IMG/VR virus record: IMGVR_UViG_3300044957_000713
Location: 1 to 64,000 of that record
Length of the DNA: 64,000 nucleotides
DNA from: a virus
Strand: one strand, 5' to 3'
The position numbers and the translations under genes were made by a program. The notes beneath the pieces are model-generated. The model did not search any database. It was given only the letters and a program-made list of their open reading frames with translations, and had not been told where the DNA came from. Positions 57,182 to 64,000 of the stretch are shown in pieces. The stretch's first letter is position 1. Each line of letters starts with the position of its first letter.

Positions 57182-58240
57182 TTATTCCTCCCTATCTGAT
57201 TCAGCTGTACTTACCTCAGTCTTTTGATTTTTAAAATCAGACATGACTTTGTCCAAACACCCGTCCTCGTTGCTTTCCCAGCCCTTGCGGAAATATTTAA
57301 TAATCTCACGGTCGCTGGTCACAAACATCAAGCGATTGCCATCCTTCTTTAAAAGACCTTTCTTTTCAGCCAGATCAGTCAATCCTGAGTAAGGATTCAT
57401 ACCTGTCTCGTAAGGAATCTTAACTTGCACGCCTTCAAACGGCTTGGCATAGCGAGTTTTCATAACTTTACAAGCGGCACGAATACCCATAACATCTGAC
57501 ACTTTGTTGCCGTCCTCGTCCTCTTTGAGTTTGAGTTTCTTCATAGCCACAACAATACTTGACGCATAGATAAAGCCTTGACCGCCTGAAATCTTGTCAT
57601 CCGGATCAAACATGTCCTGACTTGCGTATGTGTGGTTTGTAACAACCATGCCTACGTTATAGCTACCAAACATGTTTACACAGTTACGAACTAGTGCTGT
57701 CAGCGCCTTGGGTTTGCGACCAAGATCGCCTTTCATTTCGCCTGCGTCAAACTGATTAACGTCTGTGGGTGTCAACAACATACCCAACGAGTCAATCACA
57801 AACATAACTTTGGGACGCTCGCCATCTGGCAGAGCCTTGTAGTCGCTCATGAATGTGGAAATAGTTTTTGCTACATCGTCAATCATGGCCATAGAAAGTT
57901 TTAACAGTTTGCTTTCTGAGGTATCAACCCCCAAGGCCCTGAGCCAATCCTCGTCAAGTGCATTTTCTGAATCAATCAGCACTACAAAGATACCTTGAGC
58001 TTGTGCGTTCTTGATGATATTACCTGAGCAGATATAACTCTTACCAGCGCCAGATTCGCCGGCAAACACAGTAACCTTGCCCAAAGGAATGCCACGGTGA
58101 AAGTCACCGGATATGAGATAATTTAACGCATAGTTACCTGTTGAAATCCAGTCAGTGGGGTCGTTAAACCCAATTGACAATCCGTCAATTGATTTAGTAA
58201 TTTCTTTTCGAAACTTTGATACATCAAAGGGCTTGGACAT
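57182..58240 (-). CDS. uvsX: UvsX RecA-like recombinase
   Basis: The 352-residue protein has GKVTVFAGESGAGKSYICSG (Walker A 61-68), VMFVIDSLGMLLT (Walker B), GMVVTNHTYASQDMFDPDDK and ISGGQGFIYASSIVVAMKKL, matching T4 UvsX. It drives strand invasion for recombination-dependent replication and repair with UvsY and gp32. AAGGAAAC precedes the ATG. Confidence 0.96.
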   Translation of the reverse strand: MSKPFDVSKFRKEITKSIDGLSIGFNDPTDWISTGNYALNYLISGDFHRGIPLGKVTVFAGESGAGKSYICSGNIIKNAQAQGIFVVLIDSENALDEDWLRALGVDTSESKLLKLSMAMIDDVAKTISTFMSDYKALPDGERPKVMFVIDSLGMLLTPTDVNQFDAGEMKGDLGRKPKALTALVRNCVNMFGSYNVGMVVTNHTYASQDMFDPDDKISGGQGFIYASSIVVAMKKLKLKEDEDGNKVSDVMGIRAACKVMKTRYAKPFEGVQVKIPYETGMNPYSGLTDLAEKKGLLKKDGNRLMFVTSDREIIKYFRKGWESNEDGCLDKVMSDFKNQKTEVSTAESDREE

Positions 58241-58250
58241 TATTGTTTCC

Positions 58251-59153
58251 TTAAGTTATGTGTATAGAAAAGTTGTTGTTGCTTTTGAGATTTTTAAAAA
58301 TCAACAGTCGATAGTAAGTCAATCGATCACAAAGATTAGGTATATTACCTAGATTTAAGTTCTTTCCGATAGGAACTCTGCCATGTGATTGACACCATGC
58401 TTGATATTCTTTACTTAGCGGAATAGTTTGTGATGGACTCAAACTCAATGAAACAAATCCAAGAAACTCATTAAATGAGTTTTCATCATTGTGTTCAAGA
58501 TTTCGATCAAAGTATAAAAATTTATTATACAAAGTTCTGCCACAATGATTAAAAGTTAAACTGAAATTTGCTATGTCATTGGTTAAGATAGATTTGTCAA
58601 ACATATTTGGGAATGGGTGCAATAACCCACCTGCCACTGTTTCAAAGCTGATAGTATCGAACATCTCCTCTACCATATGTGCATTAAGATTGATGTCATC
58701 GTACAACTGAGTTCGATTTAATTTTGATAATAAGTTTCCAATTTTGACAAATCTCTCTGAATCAGGAAACATGTCATGTATGAGTTCAGCGGTGCCTGAA
58801 AAATTGCTTTGCTTTCTCTTAGCCTCTATGTCATACAACTGATTGAGACTGTTTACCCAATCCGAATGCAGTTTATTTAAATTATATTGATCTAGATAAT
58901 CCTCGGTGTTAAAAACATCATACTGCCAATCTGTTAATTCATGTATCCAAGAATTAACTTCAGATAAAGTTGAATGTAGTTGATTGATTCGCTGGGCAAC
59001 AACGTTGGGCCACGGTTGAGATTTTTTTAAAACCGAAAATAAATTTATATTTCGTTGATTTAGCTGATCCACATAATACTCAAGCACTTGGGGGTAAACA
59101 GATTCAAATTCAATGGAATCACCCGAGTTTTCGAACACAATTTGAAATTTCAT
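58251..59153 (-). CDS. Hypothetical protein, paralogue of 44543-45361 (300 residues)
   Basis: The ATG at 59153 is preferred because the longer frame would begin inside a hairpin. Shared blocks with the 44543 gene are DQYNLNKLHSDWVNSLNQLY, NLNAHMVEEMF and NEFLGFVSLSLSPSQTIPLS-KEYQAWCQSHGRVPIG. Base composition is more AT-rich than in uvsX and gene 32 on either side. No function can be assigned; placement between uvsX and gene 32 suggests expression with recombination proteins. Confidence 0.6.
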   Translation of the reverse strand: MKFQIVFENSGDSIEFESVYPQVLEYYVDQLNQRNINLFSVLKKSQPWPNVVAQRINQLHSTLSEVNSWIHELTDWQYDVFNTEDYLDQYNLNKLHSDWVNSLNQLYDIEAKRKQSNFSGTAELIHDMFPDSERFVKIGNLLSKLNRTQLYDDINLNAHMVEEMFDTISFETVAGGLLHPFPNMFDKSILTNDIANFSLTFNHCGRTLYNKFLYFDRNLEHNDENSFNEFLGFVSLSLSPSQTIPLSKEYQAWCQSHGRVPIGKNLNLGNIPNLCDRLTYYRLLIFKNLKSNNNFSIHIT

Positions 59154-59160
59154 ATAAATT

Positions 59161-59183
59161 GTGCAAGGTCTAGAACCTTGCAC
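59161..59183. terminator. 9-bp hairpin after gene 32
   Basis: GTGCAAGGT/ACCTTGCAC with a 5-base loop. It is not followed by a T-run on the minus strand, so it may be a weak terminator or an RNA-processing or stability element between gene 32 and the next gene. Confidence 0.45.
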
Positions 59184-59195
59184 TTTCTTAAAAAA

Positions 59196-60191
59196 CTACT
59201 TTTGTTGCCTAGCGCGAATCATAGCCAGGATGTCCTCGGCTTTTTGTGCAGACTTAGTTGCGACAACAGGTGCTGCCGCAATTGCCAAATTCTCTCCCTT
59301 GTCATCAAACGCACTAGAAGAAGCAGGTGCAGGCTTGGCCTGTGCTACTGGTACTGCCGCTTCTTCAGTGTGTTCAGAGCCACTTGACGAAGAACCTTGC
59401 GGAGCGGCAAGACCAGCAGGACGGAAGTATGCACCCCAACGGTCGGGATCGTAAGGTTTGCCATCTACCGAAGCCTCAAACATTTCTTTTATGACTTTGA
59501 GTTCAGCCTCTGATGGTTTCTTAGGAAGGAAGTCGGAGAGCGTAAACAAACCGTAAGCTTCGATTGCGGCCTGTTCTGCCTCAGTCAATGCGCTTTCCTT
59601 ACGAGCCCATTTACTGGTTGAGTAGTCTGCGTAACCACCTTTGGATATCTTGGTGATACGGAAATCCAGACCACGCATCAAGTCTGTTGGCAACTCTTCC
59701 AGTTCAGAATCCATGAGTGCTGACTTGATTGTTTGGAAAATCTGAGGACCGATGATAAATCGACGAATTGGATTTTCAGGATTCTTGTCATCAGACAGTG
59801 GGTTTTCGCGAACAAAACCTTGCATGATGTAACTGCGCTTTTTCCAATACTTACGGCCCATGTCTTCAAGAGCTTTGTCTTTGAACCACGTGCGTACTTC
59901 TGCCAAGATTGGACAAGCTTCGCCCCACATCTCAACACAAGGTACTTGTACCTGAACCTGTTTGGATTCCATTTCCCCTTTGATGCCGTTAAACAGTAGT
60001 TTGATCATTGCACGTTCAGCCCAAAAGAAAGTGTTCTTTGAGTTACCGTCAGGAAGGAAACGCACTACTGCGCTTGCGCCTTCGTCGATGTTCCAGTGGG
60101 GATAGATTGCGTTGTCGCCGCCTTGTGATTGACCGCCTTTGTTTGACTCTGCGGCTTGGAGTCGTGCGCGGATTTCTGCTAAAGATGCCAT
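59196..60191 (-). CDS. 32: Single-stranded DNA-binding protein gp32
   Basis: The 331-residue protein has a basic N-terminal cooperativity helix (SLAEIRARLQAAESNKGGQ), core WNIDEGASAVVRFLPDGNSK and FFWAERAMIKLLFNGIKG, then CVEMWGEACPILAEVRTW and GFVRENPLSD. A flexible, partly acidic C-terminus (SSSGSEHTEEAAVPVAQ) follows. The T4 zinc site is only partly kept (two cysteines seen), as I recall for cyanophage gp32. It coats ssDNA and recruits UvsX, UvsY and helicase. Confidence 0.95.
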   Translation of the reverse strand: MASLAEIRARLQAAESNKGGQSQGGDNAIYPHWNIDEGASAVVRFLPDGNSKNTFFWAERAMIKLLFNGIKGEMESKQVQVQVPCVEMWGEACPILAEVRTWFKDKALEDMGRKYWKKRSYIMQGFVRENPLSDDKNPENPIRRFIIGPQIFQTIKSALMDSELEELPTDLMRGLDFRITKISKGGYADYSTSKWARKESALTEAEQAAIEAYGLFTLSDFLPKKPSEAELKVIKEMFEASVDGKPYDPDRWGAYFRPAGLAAPQGSSSSGSEHTEEAAVPVAQAKPAPASSSAFDDKGENLAIAAAPVVATKSAQKAEDILAMIRARQQK

Positions 60192-60265
60192 AATAGAAAT
60201 TGTCCTTTCAAGAAGTTTATGTGCCTATATATGCCTTGCATACACCCAACTGAGTGGGGCATAGA

Positions 60266-60273
60266 TATTTATA
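60266..60273 (-). promoter_or_regulatory. Late box TATAAATA upstream of gene 32, with nearby TTGACA
   Basis: Exact late box 75 bases before the gp32 ATG. A TTGACA (60281-60286) stands 17 bases before a weak -10 (TATGCC, 60258-60263), so a host promoter may overlap it. AAAGGAC is the ribosome site. The remaining bases between 60192 and 60335 show nothing else. Confidence 0.5.
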
Positions 60274-60320
60274 CTGTCATTGTCAACAGGTTGAATTTTT
60301 TCAGACCTTTGAACGTTGTG

Positions 60321-60328
60321 TTTAAATA
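60321..60328 (+). promoter_or_regulatory. Late-like box TTTAAATA seven bases before a plus-strand ATG
   Basis: Same arrangement as at 5867: TTTAAATA, seven bases, ATG and no Shine-Dalgarno. Confidence 0.4.
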
Positions 60329-60335
60329 TCAGCAT

Positions 60336-60965
60336 ATGCCACAGTATAACACACAATTGCAACAAGTCAAGATTTATGACAAAATCAGTTTGGTAGATCC
60401 AGTGGCGTCAAACCTCTGGGAAGTTGATCAATGTTTTGATCTGCCTACCTATCAGCAGTTGAGAAATATGGTCAGCACCCACGGCAATGAGTTTGGCTGT
60501 AGTTATCTAAACAAAAGATTAGAACTAACTGCTTCTAGTCCTGGATTTGAATTTTTAACCCAACTAGGCCAGAACATGACTGCCAGTCTGAGTCACATAG
60601 TTGGACATGCTCTAACGTTCATGACTCCAAAGTACTGGCTAGACTTGCCAGCTTTTGGTTGTCAAACACATTCTGATTCACAAGAGATTTTTGTTTCTTA
60701 CCAAGTATATTTAGGATCATCATTTGTCGATGAAATACGATCTTTACAGCACAGAGATAGCAATGCCAATGTTATTGAATATCTAGATCTTCCTAACAAT
60801 CTAATGGCGCGAGGAGCAACATTCCTGCATGTTGAACCACCTGTACAGATCACGTTCAAGCCAAACCATGGCTATATTAGCCTAAACAGTGATCTCAAGC
60901 CACATCGAGTTGACGGTACCTGGGATACTAGGATCAGTGTGATGTTTCAGTATTCACGAGTATAA
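60336..60965 (+). CDS. 2-oxoglutarate/Fe(II) oxygenase-like protein
   Basis: I chose the ATG at 60336. The 209-residue product has YWLDLPAFGCQTHSDSQEIF (probable iron ligands in HSD) and a distal histidine in LKPHRVDGTWDTRISVMFQY, where the following arginine would bind 2-oxoglutarate. This is the HxD...H...R order of the dioxygenase fold. It is convergent with a gene that looks like its paralogue and overlaps it by 19 bases. The substrate is unknown. Confidence 0.6.
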   Translation: MPQYNTQLQQVKIYDKISLVDPVASNLWEVDQCFDLPTYQQLRNMVSTHGNEFGCSYLNKRLELTASSPGFEFLTQLGQNMTASLSHIVGHALTFMTPKYWLDLPAFGCQTHSDSQEIFVSYQVYLGSSFVDEIRSLQHRDSNANVIEYLDLPNNLMARGATFLHVEPPVQITFKPNHGYISLNSDLKPHRVDGTWDTRISVMFQYSRV

Positions 60966-61510
60966 CTCAACACCAAGACTTCGCGTATCGAGTTGTTAGG
61001 GACTCGGCCTATCATTCCATTGAAGCCTCTTGGATTGTTGACATAGATGCTGGCCATGTTTGGTTGATACTGAACAATATCTACATCGTGTCGTGTGAGT
61101 TTGCGTTTTGTCTGATAGTCTAGTTCGGATGTTTTGTTGACTTCTCTATCGTGACAGAAAGCAAAATCCATTCTATAATCTGAATCTTCAGACATTGCTA
61201 TTTGCACTTGTACGTAGATGTCTGGGTGCAAGCGGTGCATCATGATTGAACTGCCTGGCAAGTCAATGCTTACATAAGCAACCTGCGGTGCAATATTTTG
61301 TTGTATGATATCGCCAATACGTTGTTTTTCTTGGCGTACGATATCTTGTAGTTCTGGAGAATCGCTCCAAGGAGTCAACAACCTATCATCGTACTGCATT
61401 GTAAATGGCATACGACTCTTACGATAGAGCTGTTTTATTTCTTGGAATCGCTGTGCATCAAAATAAGACTGCACTTGCCAAAGCTGTTGATTGACTCGAT
61501 ACAGGCTCAT
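60947..61510 (-). CDS. Probable paralogue of the oxygenase-like protein, distal histidine lost
   Basis: The 187-residue protein shares the opening LWQVQSYFDAQRFQEIKQLY with LWEVDQCFDLPTYQQLRNM of the convergent gene, and YVSIDLPGSSIMMHRLHPDI with YWLDLPAFGCQTHSD. Its C-terminus GMIGRVPNNSIREVLVLSYT aligns with LKPHRVDGTWDTRISVMFQY but has glycine at the iron histidine. It is therefore likely a non-catalytic version. It starts with an ATGA overlap on the upstream gene. Confidence 0.55.
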   Translation of the reverse strand: MSLYRVNQQLWQVQSYFDAQRFQEIKQLYRKSRMPFTMQYDDRLLTPWSDSPELQDIVRQEKQRIGDIIQQNIAPQVAYVSIDLPGSSIMMHRLHPDIYVQVQIAMSEDSDYRMDFAFCHDREVNKTSELDYQTKRKLTRHDVDIVQYQPNMASIYVNNPRGFNGMIGRVPNNSIREVLVLSYTREY

Positions 61511-62781
61511 TGGTGTGCAGGTGCGGCTTGAGTGTCTAACTCAGTATCAACTTTGGCCTGTGCTTGATCAGCTGGTATGCCTAGTGCTATCAAACGTTCT
61601 ATCACGCGAGAATCTTCCCAACAGTTGGCGTCAGGATTTTTATCTGCAATATCATATAATATGTCAAACAAATGGTCGTCACCAACAAGGTCATAGAGCT
61701 GTTCGGTGGCATTGGTGGCGTCTGGACCAACTATCAGTGGTTTTCCTAGAAGGTCTTGCATTTTTTTGGCGGCTTTAGGAGTGTCAGGCAATGCCCATGT
61801 GCCTTCCATCACACGGTTAGCCCAGGTTTCAAAAACGTCGGCCTCTTTGAGTGGAGTTTCTTGTAGCTTGGCCAACACAGGCAGAGCTTGTTCTATTCGA
61901 GGATCAAGACTCTGTTGTACAAAAAGTTCGCGAATGGTTTCCACAGCTTCATCTACAGAAGTGATCTGCGCAGGATCAAAAGCAGATTTTTCTTCGTGAT
62001 AACCTCTACGACTGATCAATCGCTTGGCCTTGGCCTTGAGATCAGTGTAATGACGTACTGCCGCTTCAACCATGTGTGCCGCATTGCCGTCATAGTTTTT
62101 GTGCTTGGATGCTCTTACAAAGTTTGCCAGGGTGCGCATTTCATCAACGATTTCGTTGATATGCTGTCCAAATGAGTCGTACGGGTTGCCGCCTTCGGCC
62201 ACATGCCGTGCCAACATACGACCATGCATGAGACTGCGACTGGGTACTTTGAAACGTTCACCTTGGACTGTTTCAACATAGATGCTTTCTATGTTGCGGT
62301 ATCTTGCTTCGCCTTCTTCAAGATCTCTGCTGTGCTTGATACGTAGGCGAGTTTTCTGTGGTTGATCAGTGTAGCTGATTTTACGGCTGCCATAGTAGCT
62401 TTCAAAGATACTCTCTTTGATTGCAGCCATGGTTTTCATGTTGTATTTGAGTCTTGATAGATTTTTTAGGCTAAAAGTCAACAAGTTACGCTTGGCAAAC
62501 ATCCGAACAAGATACAAGAAATCATACCAATCCTTGCGATCGTCGCCTTCCATGGCACGACCCATATTGTCCCCAAAATAAATGTCTAGGTTATTTTTAC
62601 CATCTAGTGCTATGACCACAGCACCATAGTCCTGTTGATCTGTGCGATAATCAAAGCTGATGATTTCGGCTTTGGCAGGATCATCAGCAGGCTTGCCCAT
62701 GCTATCCAGAGCTTCGGGCTCAAAATCTCTGGAAACCAGCAGATCGTATAGTTGTTGGGCAGCAGTGTTGGATTGACTCAT
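61507..62781 (-). CDS. Conserved myovirus protein downstream of terminase (424 residues)
   Basis: Recognisable blocks are YGAVVIALDGKNNLDIYFGD, FAKRNLLTFSLKNLSRLKYN, RNIESIYVETVQGERFKVPS-RSLMHGRMLARHVAEGGNPY-DSFGQHINEI. I recall the GERF-P-SL-GARAMARHVA-GG-PYD pattern from virion-related proteins of aquatic myoviruses, function unknown. The C-terminal third is helical and acidic. It lies 13 bases after gene 17, where T4 has the tail sheath gene, so the gene order here differs from T4. Confidence 0.6.
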   Translation of the reverse strand: MSQSNTAAQQLYDLLVSRDFEPEALDSMGKPADDPAKAEIISFDYRTDQQDYGAVVIALDGKNNLDIYFGDNMGRAMEGDDRKDWYDFLYLVRMFAKRNLLTFSLKNLSRLKYNMKTMAAIKESIFESYYGSRKISYTDQPQKTRLRIKHSRDLEEGEARYRNIESIYVETVQGERFKVPSRSLMHGRMLARHVAEGGNPYDSFGQHINEIVDEMRTLANFVRASKHKNYDGNAAHMVEAAVRHYTDLKAKAKRLISRRGYHEEKSAFDPAQITSVDEAVETIRELFVQQSLDPRIEQALPVLAKLQETPLKEADVFETWANRVMEGTWALPDTPKAAKKMQDLLGKPLIVGPDATNATEQLYDLVGDDHLFDILYDIADKNPDANCWEDSRVIERLIALGIPADQAQAKVDTELDTQAAPAHQ

Positions 62782-62794
62782 AGTAGTGTATTTA

Positions 62795-64000
62795 TTAGAA
62801 GGCAGCTATGAAGGGCATGGGTTCTATGATCGTGTCTGTGTGATCGCGCAGTTGTGTATCTAACTCAGTGTGATAGCTCTGTAATACCTGCATCATGCGC
62901 ACAGCCAACACCGTGGCCATGATGAGATCGTCTGTTTCTCCCACTTTGGCCGCGTAACTGGCACCAGCCGCTATGAAAGTTTTGAGTTCAGAAACCAGCC
63001 CCGACGAGTGTATTTGCATGCGTCCAGTTTCGATAAGATTTTTCAGTTTGGCACAGGCTGCAAGTTTGGGCTTGTGGCTGGTGTTAAACCCTTTGCGATA
63101 TCGGCGGCCGGACCCACCGCTGTTTTCGCTAAGAAAGTAACCCTGTATGTTTTCTTCACCGTACTCTGCAATAGAGATCAACGCCGCTTCGCCAATGGTA
63201 TTGTTTTCAATGCTGAAGTAAATGTTTTTAGAATCTTTCACTGTTTCGTTGATGTGCCGGCATATATTTGATAGAATGCGCACTTGTTCAGGGATGGTGG
63301 TTCTGTTGTGTCGCCACTCGGCCACTTGCTCTGTGGTGTTGGCGTCAAAAACCTGTATGGCCGCAGGATCGCCGCCAGTGCCCAAGCTGGGATCTAGGGC
63401 CACTACGTAAAATCGATCTTTCAAAAGTTTACGGAACCAACGCACTTGTCCGGTCTTGTACAATACATCACTGCTTTTGAGATCCAACAGCTTGACGGGT
63501 GATATCAAAGTTTCGTCATCAATGATAAACTCACAGTCCATCTCCCTACGAAAACGTTCATCGCCCAGAATGGCTCGCTGTTGATTGGCCCAGGCATCAT
63601 CTCGATCCGGGTGTTCGCGCCAGAAAGCCCGGAATGCCTTGAACCCATTTTGTCCTATGCTTGTTTGGTTACCGTAGTCATCTTCTAGCTTGTTAGCCAT
63701 CTTCCAGATCATGGCAAACTGATCTTCGTCTGAGTTAGGAGTTGATGTAATAATGGCTTTACCACCAGTTGACAGTGTGGGGGTGATAGAAGTCCAAAAC
63801 TCTTTGGCTATGGTAGGTCGGACGAATGCAAACTCATCACAGTACAGCAAGGTTATACTCATACCACGACCTGTGTTTTCTGTAGTGGTTTGTGCTACAA
63901 TACGACTACCGTTGTCAAACTCCAAACTGCCTTTGTTATAACTGGTCACGCCCGCTCGGATATGGTCTGGGCAAGCTTCGTAAGCATAACGTACACGTTG
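62795..64000 (-). CDS. 17: Terminase large subunit gp17 (N-terminus beyond window)
   Basis: The frame is open to the right window edge; the first visible codons read QRVRYAYEACPDHIRAGVTS. TLLYCDEFAFVRPTIAKEFW is Walker B with the catalytic glutamate, and AIITSTPNS is the coupling motif. The nuclease domain has VVALDPSLGTGGDPAAIQVF (first Asp), IENNTIGEA (Glu region) and GETDDLIMATVLAVRMMQ (final Asp). It cuts concatemers and pumps DNA into the prohead. Walker A lies outside the window. Confidence 0.95.
   Translation of the reverse strand, partial: QRVRYAYEACPDHIRAGVTSYNKGSLEFDNGSRIVAQTTTENTGRGMSITLLYCDEFAFVRPTIAKEFWTSITPTLSTGGKAIITSTPNSDEDQFAMIWKMANKLEDDYGNQTSIGQNGFKAFRAFWREHPDRDDAWANQQRAILGDERFRREMDCEFIIDDETLISPVKLLDLKSSDVLYKTGQVRWFRKLLKDRFYVVALDPSLGTGGDPAAIQVFDANTTEQVAEWRHNRTTIPEQVRILSNICRHINETVKDSKNIYFSIENNTIGEAALISIAEYGEENIQGYFLSENSGGSGRRYRKGFNTSHKPKLAACAKLKNLIETGRMQIHSSGLVSELKTFIAAGASYAAKVGETDDLIMATVLAVRMMQVLQSYHTELDTQLRDHTDTIIEPMPFIAAF

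Noticed and set aside
62789-62796. Late-like box AATAAATA before the gene at 61507-62781
   Set aside because: It lies only eight bases from the ATG and differs from the consensus; the gene is already within the gene 17 transcript.
1-64000. CRISPR arrays, tRNA genes, insertion sequences
   Set aside because: No regularly spaced repeats, no cloverleaf-like sequence ending in a recognisable TTC arm, and no transposase motifs were found on reading both strands.

Overview
The window is a 64 kb piece of a T4-like myovirus genome. Several genes belong to the T4 core: the large terminase (gp17), the ssDNA-binding protein gp32, UvsX, UvsY, UvsW, a gp41-type helicase, a DnaG-type primase, an ATP-dependent DNA ligase and class Ia NrdA/NrdB. 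Many small conserved proteins are of the type found in T4-like viruses of aquatic bacteria. Almost every gene lies on the minus strand in tightly coupled runs (ATGA, TAATG or TGATG junctions). Only four intact genes and one broken gene lie on the plus strand. The phage-encoded bS21 ends in a -LPPKLF tail that resembles, from memory, the C-terminus of betaproteobacterial bS21 (-LPPKLY), so a freshwater betaproteobacterial host is a reasonable but unproven guess.

Layout, left to right. 0-13.9 kb is an accessory and host-takeover region: a SleB-type wall hydrolase, a RimK-like ligase with an LpxH-like phosphoesterase, a short DNA polymerase III alpha-like protein, ClpS, Hsp20, bS21, ClpX, a membrane coiled-coil protein, DNA ligase and three broken small genes. 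13.9-16.7 kb holds a 746-residue probable virion protein behind a PAAR spike-tip protein. 16.7-21.1 kb is the nucleotide operon nrdA-nrdB-aldolase-grx. 21.1-23.2 kb holds a tail fibre or depolymerase. 23.2-25.6 kb holds an exonuclease, IscA, a glycosyltransferase-like protein and IscU. 25.6-31.7 kb holds mostly virion-associated or unknown proteins. 31.7-37.7 kb is the primosome (primase and helicase) with four SGNH-hydrolase-like genes and a radical SAM gene. 37.7-45.4 kb holds conserved T4-like small genes, a second miniature DnaE-like protein, an amidinotransferase and UvsW. 45.5-46.7 kb is an AAA+ ATPase behind three tandem early promoters. 47.2-55.2 kb is a ten-gene glycan island. 55.2-60.2 kb is uvsY, a radical SAM gene, uvsX and gene 32. 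60.3-64 kb holds two convergent oxygenase-like genes, a conserved unknown and gene 17.

Regulation can be read in part. Eight host-sigma70-type promoters (TTGAC[ACT], 17-18 bp, TATAAT-like) face the minus-strand genes. T4-type late boxes (TATAAATA) precede the polymerase-like gene, hsp20, two isolated terminator-flanked genes, gene 32 and possibly the PAAR gene. Three plus-strand genes have a TAAATA box only 6-7 bases before the ATG and no Shine-Dalgarno, which suggests leaderless late messages.

The points most worth follow-up are the SGNH cluster inside the primosome operon, two DnaE-like proteins lacking the PHP domain, the bS21/RimK/ClpX/ClpS/Hsp20 takeover set, the iscU-GT-iscA cassette, the hairpin that appears to hide a Shine-Dalgarno before the polymerase-like gene, and the cluster of small genes carrying nonsense codons or frameshifts. 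Family assignments come from reading motifs and from memory of the families; no database search was run.
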